From Verrucomicrobiota bacterium (GTDB lineage Bacteria; Verrucomicrobiota; Lentisphaeria; Oligosphaerales; Oligosphaeraceae): 6,338 nucleotides of DNA. The DNA is taken from positions 1 through 6,338 of the forward strand of contig JAKLHU010000135.1 of NCBI GenBank assembly GCA_022709995.1, in the 5' to 3' direction. Shown here one piece after another: positions 1 to 5,243 of this stretch. Every line of letters starts with the position of its first letter. Within the stretch, counting starts at the first letter, position 1. Position numbers and translations under genes: made by a program. The notes beneath the pieces are model-generated. The model had not been told where the DNA came from. It did not search any database and saw nothing but the letters and a program-made list of their open reading frames with translations.

Positions 1-2
1 CG

Positions 3-629
3 CCGCTCTTCTTCTGGCCCTCGCGCCTCGATCCGCTGCAGAAGGGGCCGCAACTGCTGACCGACATCCTCTACCGGATGCTGGCGGACCACGCCGGCGA
101 ACGCCCGCAGGTGGCGCTGGTTGCCAACGGCGCCCACCAGCGCCATTTCCACGACATCCTGCGCTGGCACGACCTCTATGGCCGGCTGGCGGTGTGCGAT
201 TTCGAGGAGGGCCTCTCGCGCCTCGCATATGCCGCCTCGGACTTCACGCTGATCCCCTCGCGCTTCGAACCGTGCGGCCTGCCCCAGATGATCGGCCCGC
301 TGTACGGCAGCCTCCCGATCGTCCATGACACCGGCGGCCTGCACGACACCGTTACCCACCTCGACGTCGCCAAGAACAGCGGCAACGGCTTTGTCTTCCA
401 GTATTACGACGCCAACGGCCTGCGCTGGGCCATCGGCGAGGCGATGCGCTTCCACGGTCTCGCCCACCGCGTCCGCCAAAAACAAATCACCCGCGTGATG
501 CAAGAGGCCGAAACCACCTTCACGCATGCCAACACGGCGGCCGCCTATGTCAAACTCTATGAACAAATGCTGCAACGGCCGCTGCTTCCGCAAGCCGCCG
601 ACATCCCCGACGCCAGCCGTCCGCTCTGA
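3..629 (+). CDS. glgA: Glycogen synthase (GT5), C-terminal part, 5' end cut off by window
   Basis: Glycogen synthase transfers glucose from ADP-glucose to the non-reducing end of a growing alpha-1,4-glucan in the cytoplasm. The open frame runs from the first bases of the window to TGA at 627-629, giving 208 visible residues out of the roughly 480-500 usual for bacterial GlgA. What remains is most of the C-terminal GT-B Rossmann domain. Visible landmarks (numbered from base 3) are FFWPSRLDPLQKG at 4-15, matching the family's S-R-x(n)-QKG element; SRFEPCGLPQ at 86-95, the family's nucleotide-sugar/catalytic signature with its conserved Glu at 89; and the glycine-rich DTGGLHDTV at 109-117. The C-terminal tail after about residue 190 is proline-rich and not conserved as far as I can judge. 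The small gene at 637 follows after only 7 bases. The N-terminal glucan-binding domain and the start codon lie outside the window. The family call is secure; ADP-glucose preference is inferred from the family. Confidence 0.93.
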   Translation, partial: PLFFWPSRLDPLQKGPQLLTDILYRMLADHAGERPQVALVANGAHQRHFHDILRWHDLYGRLAVCDFEEGLSRLAYAASDFTLIPSRFEPCGLPQMIGPLYGSLPIVHDTGGLHDTVTHLDVAKNSGNGFVFQYYDANGLRWAIGEAMRFHGLAHRVRQKQITRVMQEAETTFTHANTAAAYVKLYEQMLQRPLLPQAADIPDASRPL

Positions 630-636
630 AACAACC

Positions 637-981
637 ATGATTCCGAAAAAATGCAATAACCTCTATGACGAGCTCTGCCAGACCTCGTCGGCCTATTTCA
701 GCATGCCGCTGGATGAATGCGGCCCCATCGGCGCCGAACTGCTCCTCTGCCTGGAAGCCGCCCTCACCATCCTGGAAAAAAAACACCTCGAGCCGTCCGG
801 CAAAGACTTCCAGGAGTCGCTCGGCAACATTCTCCATCTGTCCACGCGCCTGCGCGGATTCATGCTGGCGGAAGTCGCCAATGACTTGCGAGACTCCTTG
901 GACATGAATGGCGAGGGCCGCCTCGCCATCGTCAACGACTGCATGAGCTTGGTCCAAACCGCGAAAACCTTCGTCGCCTGA
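637..981 (+). CDS. Small hypothetical protein, probably coupled to glgA
   Basis: I do not recognise this 114-residue protein. It begins at ATG 637, 7 bases after the glgA stop, with no obvious Shine-Dalgarno sequence in front. Translation by re-initiation or coupling is therefore likely, and the two genes are probably co-transcribed. It is predicted mostly alpha-helical, with helices around residues 31-50, 56-70 and 72-90 and a final helix from about 96 to 110. It lacks a signal peptide or membrane segment. It has five cysteines (6, 14, 28, 38, 102), which is many for its size, but they form no CxxC motif. An acidic segment around residues 79-95 separates the last two helices. Codon use (C/G third positions) matches the neighbours, which supports real coding. 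A run of eight A residues at 776-783 encodes Glu-Lys-Lys. It ends 85 bases before the convergent flavin reductase gene. The function is unknown; the position behind glgA only hints at a link to glycogen metabolism. Confidence 0.72.
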   Translation: MIPKKCNNLYDELCQTSSAYFSMPLDECGPIGAELLLCLEAALTILEKKHLEPSGKDFQESLGNILHLSTRLRGFMLAEVANDLRDSLDMNGEGRLAIVNDCMSLVQTAKTFVA

Positions 982-1035
982 CCATGCCGGCACGGGCAGG
1001 AACGCCAAGCCCTCGACAAGGAGACCGCGCTTGCC

Positions 1036-1064
1036 CCGCCGGTAAACGCCACAGTTTCCGGCGG
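1036..1064. terminator. Hairpin between convergent genes, possible terminator without U-tract
   Basis: CCGCCGG (1036-1042) pairs perfectly with CCGGCGG (1058-1064). After a bulged T the stem continues with AAAC (1044-1047) and GTTT (1054-1057), leaving a 6-base loop. The hairpin lies just beyond the stop of the flavin reductase gene (minus strand) and 54 bases beyond the stop of the 637-981 gene (plus strand), which is where a shared terminator is expected. Neither strand shows a clear T-run after the stem, so intrinsic termination is uncertain; the hairpin may instead only protect the mRNA 3' ends. Confidence 0.4.
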
Positions 1065-1066
1065 AT

Positions 1067-1837
1067 TCAGCGCCGTCTGGGAGTCCCGGGCCGCTTGACC
1101 GAAAAGCCGAAAAAGCCGACCCGCTTGCCCAGACCATAATATTCGCCGTGCGCATACGCCAGCAGTCTCGCCTGCTCCAGGCAGAGCTTCCCCCGACGGT
1201 CCAGCAGCTCCGGCGAGACATGCACGGCCACGATTTCGGCAACGAACAAGTCGTGCGAACCTAGCTTGACCGTCTTCCGCACCTTGCATTCCAAATTCAG
1301 CGGGCATTCCGCCAGCAGCGGCGCGGATACCACCTCGCCGGCGACGCGGCTCAAACCCGCCAAGGCGAACTTGTCCGTGTCGCGACCTGATTTCATGCCG
1401 CACAAATCGGTCGCCTTCGCCAAATCCTGCGTCGGAATATTGACGACGAACTCGCGCGTGGCCGTGATGATGGCGTGCGAAAAACGGTCCGGGCGAATGG
1501 AAATCGACAGCATCGGCGGATCGCTGCACACCGTCCCAGCCCAGGCGACCGTGATGATGTTTTCCGGCTGCTCCGCGCGGCCGCCGCAGCTCACCAACAC
1601 CACCGGCACCGGCGCCAGCAGCGTGCTCGGCTTCCACAGCCGCTTGGCCTGGCCACTGCTGACCGGTTCGCTGGCCTCCGGTCGGATACGACGACTACCG
1701 TGACGGTCGTCGTCATCCCGGCTCCGGACTACCTCCGCCGGACGACCGTACTGCTGCCGCGGCGAAGTGCTGCTCTTCGCGGCTGACTTCTTTGCCGCCG
1801 CCCCGCCGCCCCGCCGTCTGTTCTCGCCTGTTGCCAT
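1067..1837 (-). CDS. Flavin reductase-like, FMN-binding domain protein with basic N-terminal extension
   Basis: This cytoplasmic 256-residue protein belongs to the flavin reductase-like family (COG1853 type). Members are split-barrel FMN-binding proteins that reduce free flavins with NAD(P)H or act as electron-transfer flavoproteins. I chose ATG at 1837-1835 because AAGGA lies 7 bases upstream. A GTG five codons further out (1852) is possible but less well supported. The domain begins near residue 66 (RLWKPSTLLAPVPVVLVSCG) and includes PENIITVAWAGTVCSDPPM (91-109) followed by ISIRPDRFSH (112-121), the family's flavin-contact segment. It also has EFVVNIP (129-135) and GSHDLFVAEIVAV (193-205). 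Residues 1-64 are a low-complexity extension rich in Arg, Lys, Ala and Ser, with a DDDD run at 41-44; typical members start close to the WKP segment. The tail RPGTPRRR is also basic. Its physiological partner cannot be told from context. It is transcribed divergently from the DUF480 gene. Confidence 0.88.
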   Translation of the reverse strand: MATGENRRRGGGAAAKKSAAKSSTSPRQQYGRPAEVVRSRDDDDRHGSRRIRPEASEPVSSGQAKRLWKPSTLLAPVPVVLVSCGGRAEQPENIITVAWAGTVCSDPPMLSISIRPDRFSHAIITATREFVVNIPTQDLAKATDLCGMKSGRDTDKFALAGLSRVAGEVVSAPLLAECPLNLECKVRKTVKLGSHDLFVAEIVAVHVSPELLDRRGKLCLEQARLLAYAHGEYYGLGKRVGFFGFSVKRPGTPRRR

Positions 1838-1888
1838 GTCGCCATCCTTCACAAAATCTTAACCTCACCCTGGCCCAGTTGCCAGATA

Positions 1889-1909
1889 ACTCACGAAATA
1901 TCCGTGAGT
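1889..1909. promoter_or_regulatory. Operator-like inverted repeat ACTCACG-N7-CGTGAGT
   Basis: A perfect 7-bp inverted repeat (1889-1895 and 1903-1909) with a 7-base AT-rich spacer lies 52 bases upstream of the flavin reductase start, in the divergent region. Its size and symmetry are those of a dimeric repressor site (MarR, TetR or similar). I cannot assign convincing -35/-10 boxes around it, and no regulator gene is nearby, so its function is inferred only. It could also form a weak hairpin in the leader of the minus-strand transcript. Confidence 0.35.
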
Positions 1910-1958
1910 AATGTAATCCAAGTTTCCGGTTTGGATAGATTCCGACCGCCATTTCGAC

Positions 1959-2094
1959 GTAATCAATCAGCCATTGCATCTGACGGCGGTAGTGGCCTGC
2001 CGCGCCAAGGTGGCGCCTCCGGCCCTGAAGCGCCGGCCCTGAAGCGCCCAAGCGTTGACCCCTCAAATGCTCAATTATCAATGGCTGACCACTT
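1959..2094 (+). repeat. Dispersed palindromic repeat, copy A
   Basis: This intergenic element recurs in opposite orientation at about 3164-3283 (copy B). In the best-conserved part (1992-2090 here), about 74 of 85 positions match copy B by hand alignment, once a 14-bp tandem duplication unique to copy A is removed (CGGCCCTGAAGCGC twice, 2020-2047). Similarity continues more weakly to about 1959 on the left. The element contains the hairpin-forming GCGCCA-AGG-TGGCGC, then GGCGCC and a palindrome-derived core around GGCCCTGAAGCGCCCAAGC. The tandem array near 5244-5582 shares this core. It sits upstream of the DUF480 gene and contains no plausible gene. The exact ends are uncertain. Confidence 0.82.
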
Positions 2095-2096
2095 TC

Positions 2097-2270
2097 AACG
2101 CAAATCCCGAAAAACGCTCCCGTCAGTGGAAAATACGGCCGGCGCAGGCATATTATCTTGACTGCTCCATTTTCCACCGGCCAGCAGACTCCGCTCCCGG
2201 CCGGCGCCCACCCGACGGAAACGCTTCCCGCCAACGCTGCCGTCGCCCACAACCGAAGGAATCCACGGCC
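2097..2270. other. DUF480 leader region with a spaced inverted repeat
   Basis: This is the remainder of the intergenic region in front of the DUF480 start. A 9-bp perfect inverted repeat, GTGGAAAAT (2126-2134) and ATTTTCCAC (2169-2177), encloses 34 bases that include TATTATCTTGAC (2151-2162). TATTAT at 2151 resembles a -10 box, but no good -35 lies 17 bases upstream, so I do not call a promoter. AAGGA at 2256-2260 serves as ribosome binding site 10 bases before the ATG. No gene is evident in either strand. Confidence 0.4.
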
Positions 2271-2960
2271 ATGACCTTCATTCTGACCGAAGCCGAAGCC
2301 CGCATCCTCGGATGCCTGCTCGAAAAACAAACGACCACCCCCGATGCCTACCCGCTGACCCTCAACAACCTCGTCCTGGCCTGCAACCAGAAATCAAACC
2401 GCGACCCGATCGTCAACTACGATGAAAGGACTGTCGTCAGCGGACTCGATGGCCTGCGGGACAAGAAACTCGCGGTCCTGATTGGCCAGGACGGCGCCCG
2501 CGTGCCCAAATATGGTCACATTCTGGAACAGACCATACCCCTGCCCAAACGGGAACTGGCCATTCTCTGCGTCCTCCTCCTGCGCGGACCGCAAACTCCC
2601 GGCGAACTGAAAACACGCACCGAACGTCTGGGAGACTTCACCACCATCGAGGACGTCGAACAAACGCTCGCCGCCATGCTCGCCCGCGAGGACCCGCCCC
2701 CCCTGATCGTCAAACTGCCCCGCCAGACCGGCAAACGCGAAGCCCGCTTCGCCCACCTCCTCTGCGGCGAACCGGAACAACCCGCCCCCGAAGCCTGGAT
2801 GCCGCCCCCGGAACCCGCCCGCCAGGAACTGACCGCCGAACAGACGCGCCTGGCTGCCCTGGAAAATCACGTCGTGGAACTGCAGGCCCTGCTCGAAAAA
2901 CTGCAAACCGAACTCGCCGAACAGCGCCAGCTGACCGACAAGCTGAAGGAACTGCTCTGA
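2271..2960 (+). CDS. yceH: YceH/DUF480 (UPF0502) family protein
   Basis: This 229-residue protein matches the UPF0502/DUF480 family, typified by E. coli YceH. The family consists of two winged-helix-like repeats, and its biochemical role is unestablished. The hallmark first segment is present: LGCLLEKQTTTPDAYPLTLN (13-32) followed by NLVLACNQKSNRDP (33-46). The second repeat contains LLLRGPQTPGELKTRTERL (102-120) and LPRQTGKREARFAHLL (149-164), both typical of the family. A proline-rich linker (170-183) leads to a coiled coil from about 186 to 229, with Leu/Val at heptad-like spacing. I chose ATG 2271 because homology starts at once and AAGGA lies 10 bases upstream. The frame is open upstream to about 2055, but that stretch overlaps repeat copy A and shows no coding character. 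It is probably monocistronic. Copies A and B of an inverted repeat flank it. A nucleic-acid-binding role is inferred from the fold only. Confidence 0.93.
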   Translation: MTFILTEAEARILGCLLEKQTTTPDAYPLTLNNLVLACNQKSNRDPIVNYDERTVVSGLDGLRDKKLAVLIGQDGARVPKYGHILEQTIPLPKRELAILCVLLLRGPQTPGELKTRTERLGDFTTIEDVEQTLAAMLAREDPPPLIVKLPRQTGKREARFAHLLCGEPEQPAPEAWMPPPEPARQELTAEQTRLAALENHVVELQALLEKLQTELAEQRQLTDKLKELL

Positions 2961-3163
2961 CACCACGGCACCTCGGCGCCACGACCAGCCCGGACCGCGC
3001 CTCCCAACCCGCCGCGACAGCCCGGACCGCAACACCCTGATCCGTGCGGAAAAAACACCGCCGCCAAAATCCCCCGGCCCTCTTGTCGACGCCCCAAAAC
3101 ACCGCCGCCAGAGTGAACTCTATACTCTTGCCCACCCCGCGCGCGGCCAGCTCCAAAGACAGT
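2961..3163. repeat. Intergenic stretch with pairs of short direct repeats
   Basis: No gene is visible here. Two exact direct-repeat pairs occur: CAGCCCGGACCGC at 2986-2998 and 3018-3030, and AAAACACCGCCGCCA at 3052-3066 and 3096-3110. I see no convincing intrinsic terminator for the DUF480 gene in this stretch. The direct repeats may be remnants of duplication or slippage next to repeat copy B. Confidence 0.5.
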
Positions 3164-3283
3164 AAGCGGTCAACCAGAGATAACTGAGCTCTTGAGGAGT
3201 CAACGCTTGGGCGTCTCAGGGCCTGAGGCGCCACCTTGGCGCGCCAGGCCACGATGGCCGACAAATGCAACCGCTGACCGATT
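3164..3283 (-). repeat. Dispersed palindromic repeat, copy B (inverted relative to copy A)
   Basis: The reverse complement aligns with copy A over about 120 bp, best between 3168 and 3252. It lacks copy A's 14-bp duplication and shows the more symmetric form. On the plus strand, GGCGTCTCAG (3210-3219) and CTGAGGCGCC (3223-3232) flank a 3-base centre, forming a 10-bp stem with one G-T wobble. An overlapping second hairpin, GCGCCA-CCT-TGGCGC (3228-3242), shares bases with the first, so only one can form at a time. Copies A and B lie in opposite orientation on either side of the DUF480 gene. No gene is evident inside. Confidence 0.82.
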
Positions 3284-3315
3284 ACCGAAGACCCTCGCGC
3301 CAGCCATTTCCCTGC

Positions 3316-3344
3316 TTGCCAAAGCCCTGTTTCGGCATTACATT
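3316..3344 (+). promoter_or_regulatory. Candidate sigma70-type promoter for the scaffold/GGGtGRT operon
   Basis: TTGCCA (3316-3321) and TACATT (3339-3344) are separated by exactly 17 bases, in a locally AT-richer stretch of an otherwise GC-rich region. They would start a transcript about 60 bases before the ATG at 3412. The match is by eye to the standard -35/-10 consensus; the organism's own promoter preferences are unknown. Confidence 0.45.
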
Positions 3345-3411
3345 AAACGCTTTACGTCTCCGTACGCTGTCACGGCAAAACCAAACCGTCAACAAAGGAC
3401 CGAACAACTCA

Positions 3412-4101
3412 ATGAACACTCACGAAGTCGACCACATGTGCTGTGTGAAAAAGGGGTGCAACCACGGCCCCGCACCTATTCCCCAGGAAGGAAAATGGAC
3501 GCAAGCCAAGGAAGTCAAGGACATCTCCGGCTTGACGCACGGTGTGGGCTGGTGCGCTCCCCAGCAGGGCGCCTGCAAACTGACTCTCAACGTCAAAAAC
3601 GGCATCATCGAAGAAGCCTTGGTCGAAACGCTGGGCTGCTCCGGCATGACCCACTCCGCCGCCATGGCGGCGGAAATCCTGCCCGGCAAGACTATCCTCG
3701 AAGCCCTCAACACCGACCTGGTCTGCGATGCCATCAACACCGCCATGCGCGAACTTTTCCTGCAGATTGTCTACGGCCGCAGCCAGTCGGCCTTCTCCGA
3801 AGACGGACTGCCCATCGGCGCCGGCCTGGAAGACCTCGGCAAAGGACTCCGCTCCCAAGTGGGAACCATGTACGGCACCAAGCAAAAAGGCGCCCGCTAT
3901 CTCGAAATGGCGGAAGGCTATGTCAACCGCATCGGCCTGGACGAGAACAACGAAATCATCGGCTACGAGTTCGTCAGCCTCGGCAAGTTCATGGACGCCG
4001 TCAAGAAGGGCGTGGACGCCAACGAGGCCCTGGCCAAGGCCAAGGGAAGCTACGGCCGCTTCGCCGAAGCGGCAAAAATCATGGATCCGCGCCACGAATA
4101 A
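3412..4101 (+). CDS. NifU/IscU-like iron-sulfur scaffold family protein, paired with GGGtGRT protein
   Basis: This 229-residue cytoplasmic protein resembles the NifU N-terminal/IscU scaffold family, which assembles Fe-S clusters on conserved cysteines. GVGWCAPQQGACKLTLNVKN (44-63) corresponds to the first scaffold cysteine segment, with Cys55 in the usual place before the beta strand. ETLGCSGMTHSAAMAAEILP (72-91) matches the second (Cys76 in the G-C-G/S turn), followed by GKTILEAL as in IscU. The canonical third cysteine is not obvious: a candidate equivalent segment around 133-145 (LPIGAGLEDLGKG) has none, while an extra Cys105 lies in TDLVCDAI. The N-terminus adds MCC (9-11) and Cys16. At roughly 229 residues it is longer than IscU (about 128). 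The C-terminal part contains GTMYGTKQKGARYLEMAEGY (151-170) and looks specific to this subfamily. I chose ATG 3412, with AAAGGA at 3394-3399. The GGGtGRT gene follows 27 bases downstream in the same operon. Cluster binding is inferred, not shown. Confidence 0.85.
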   Translation: MNTHEVDHMCCVKKGCNHGPAPIPQEGKWTQAKEVKDISGLTHGVGWCAPQQGACKLTLNVKNGIIEEALVETLGCSGMTHSAAMAAEILPGKTILEALNTDLVCDAINTAMRELFLQIVYGRSQSAFSEDGLPIGAGLEDLGKGLRSQVGTMYGTKQKGARYLEMAEGYVNRIGLDENNEIIGYEFVSLGKFMDAVKKGVDANEALAKAKGSYGRFAEAAKIMDPRHE

Positions 4102-4128
4102 ACTCTCAATCAGCGAGGTGAACATAAC

Positions 4129-5127
4129 ATGGCTCTCTTTGAATCATATAGCCGCCGCATCGACCAGATCAACGCGGCCCTGCAGCACGTCGGCATCGCT
4201 TCCCTGGAAGAAGCCGAGGCCATCGTCAAAAGCAAAGGCATCGACGCCCACAAAATCGTCAAGGATGTCCAGCCCATCGCGTTCGACAATGCCGGCTGGG
4301 CCTACACGGTAGGCGCCGCCATCGCCATCAAAAAAGGCTGCCGCAAAGCGGCCGCCGCCGCCGAAGCCATTGGCATCGGCCTGCAATCCTTCTGCATTCC
4401 CGGCTCCGTCGCCGACGACCGCAAGGTCGGCCTCGGCCACGGCAACCTGGCCGCCATGCTCCTGCGCGAAGAAACCAAGTGCTTCTGCTTCCTGGCCGGA
4501 CATGAATCCTTCGCCGCCGCCGAAGGCGCCATCGGCATCGCCAAATCCGCCAACAAGGTCCGCAAACAGCCGCTGCGCGTCATCCTGAACGGCCTGGGCA
4601 AGGACGCCGCCTACATCATCAGCCGCATCAACGGCTTCACCTATGTCCAGACGCAATTCGACTACGCCTCCGGCAAGCTGACGGTGGTCCGGGAAGTGCC
4701 CTTCTCCAAAGGCCCGAAGGCCGCCGTGCGCTGCTATGGCGCCGACGACGTCCGCGAAGGCGTCGCCGTCATGTGGCTGGAACAGGTCGACGTGTCCATC
4801 ACCGGCAACTCCACCAACCCCACCCGCTTCCAGCATCCGACCGCCGGCACGTACAAAAAGGAATGCGTCGAACGCGGCAAAAAATACTTCTCGGTCGCCT
4901 CTGGCGGCGGCACGGGCCGGACGCTGCATCCCGACAACATGGCCGCCGGCCCCGCCTCCTACGGCATGACCGACACCATGGGACGGATGCATTCCGACGC
5001 CCAGTTCGCCGGCTCGTCCTCAGTCCCCGCCCACGTTGAAATGATGGGCCTGATCGGCATGGGCAACAACCCGATGGTCGGCGCCACCGTCGCCGTCGCC
5101 GTCGCCATCGAAGAAGCCTCCAAATAA
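4129..5127 (+). CDS. GGGtGRT family protein of unknown function
   Basis: This 332-residue protein carries the motif GGGTGRT at residues 259-265, after which its family is named; to my knowledge that family has no established biochemical role. The start at ATG 4129 has GAGGTG 8 bases upstream. Other conserved-looking segments are DNAGWAYTVGAAIAIKKGC (53-71), GLQSFCIPGSVADDRKVGLGHGN (84-106), CFCFLAGHESFAAAEGAIGI (118-137), ITGNSTNPTRFQHPTAGTYK (224-243), and a glycine-rich tail that includes GLIGMGNNPMVGAT (307-320). Cysteines are at 71, 89, 118, 120, 202 and 246. There is no signal peptide. Short Ala/Gly-rich hydrophobic stretches (60-66, 319-327) look buried rather than membrane-spanning. 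It follows the NifU-like gene by 27 bases and is closed by a strong terminator, so the two form a two-gene operon and probably act together. A role in cluster handling or in a glycyl/cofactor chemistry is speculation. Confidence 0.9.
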   Translation: MALFESYSRRIDQINAALQHVGIASLEEAEAIVKSKGIDAHKIVKDVQPIAFDNAGWAYTVGAAIAIKKGCRKAAAAAEAIGIGLQSFCIPGSVADDRKVGLGHGNLAAMLLREETKCFCFLAGHESFAAAEGAIGIAKSANKVRKQPLRVILNGLGKDAAYIISRINGFTYVQTQFDYASGKLTVVREVPFSKGPKAAVRCYGADDVREGVAVMWLEQVDVSITGNSTNPTRFQHPTAGTYKKECVERGKKYFSVASGGGTGRTLHPDNMAAGPASYGMTDTMGRMHSDAQFAGSSSVPAHVEMMGLIGMGNNPMVGATVAVAVAIEEASK

Positions 5128-5182
5128 GACCTACGGCAAACCATGCCGCAAGCCATCTCCCGATGGCAGGCAAGACCCCGCC

Positions 5183-5223
5183 GGCCGGCCGGACCCTGTA
5201 CCTGGGACCGGCCGGCCTTTTTT
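5183..5223 (+). terminator. Strong rho-independent terminator of the scaffold/GGGtGRT operon
   Basis: GGCCGGCCGG (5183-5192) pairs perfectly with CCGGCCGGCC (5208-5217). After an A-A mismatch, CCC/GGG extends the stem around a short loop. Six T residues (5218-5223) follow directly. It lies 55 bases after the GGGtGRT stop codon, so it ends this operon. Confidence 0.92.
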
Positions 5224-5243
5224 GGCGCCGAAAAACAAGCGCT

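Noticed and set aside
776..783. Run of eight A in the small gene as a programmed frameshift site
   Set aside because: The frame continues normally to a stop at 981, and I see no downstream overlapping frame or structure that would make a shift meaningful.
550..1637. Long minus-strand open frames opposite glgA's end, the small gene and the flavin reductase gene (550-1242, 693-1637)
   Set aside because: They overlap well-supported genes on other frames, their translations are low-complexity Arg/Gly/Ala-rich, and they match no family. They are GC-driven shadows.
2158..2186. TTGACT at 2158 as a -35 box for yceH
   Set aside because: The sequence 17 bases downstream (CCAGCA) does not resemble a -10 box.
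2055..2270. N-terminal extension of yceH to an upstream ATG at 2055
   Set aside because: The added residues come partly from repeat copy A and have no family match, while homology and a ribosome binding site both support ATG 2271.
1713..2330. Minus-strand open frame covering the divergent intergenic region
   Set aside because: It overlaps the flavin reductase N-terminus and repeat copy A and runs into the yceH start. A middle stretch looks protein-like, but no start signal or family supports it.
3192..4121. Plus-strand frame overlapping the scaffold gene, and the minus-strand frame 3409-4125
   Set aside because: The translations are Arg/Pro-rich and match nothing; the NifU-like frame in the same DNA is clearly the real one.
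4144..4992. Long minus-strand open frame opposite the GGGtGRT gene
   Set aside because: It is a Gly/Ala/Asp-rich antisense shadow of a high-GC gene, without start signals.
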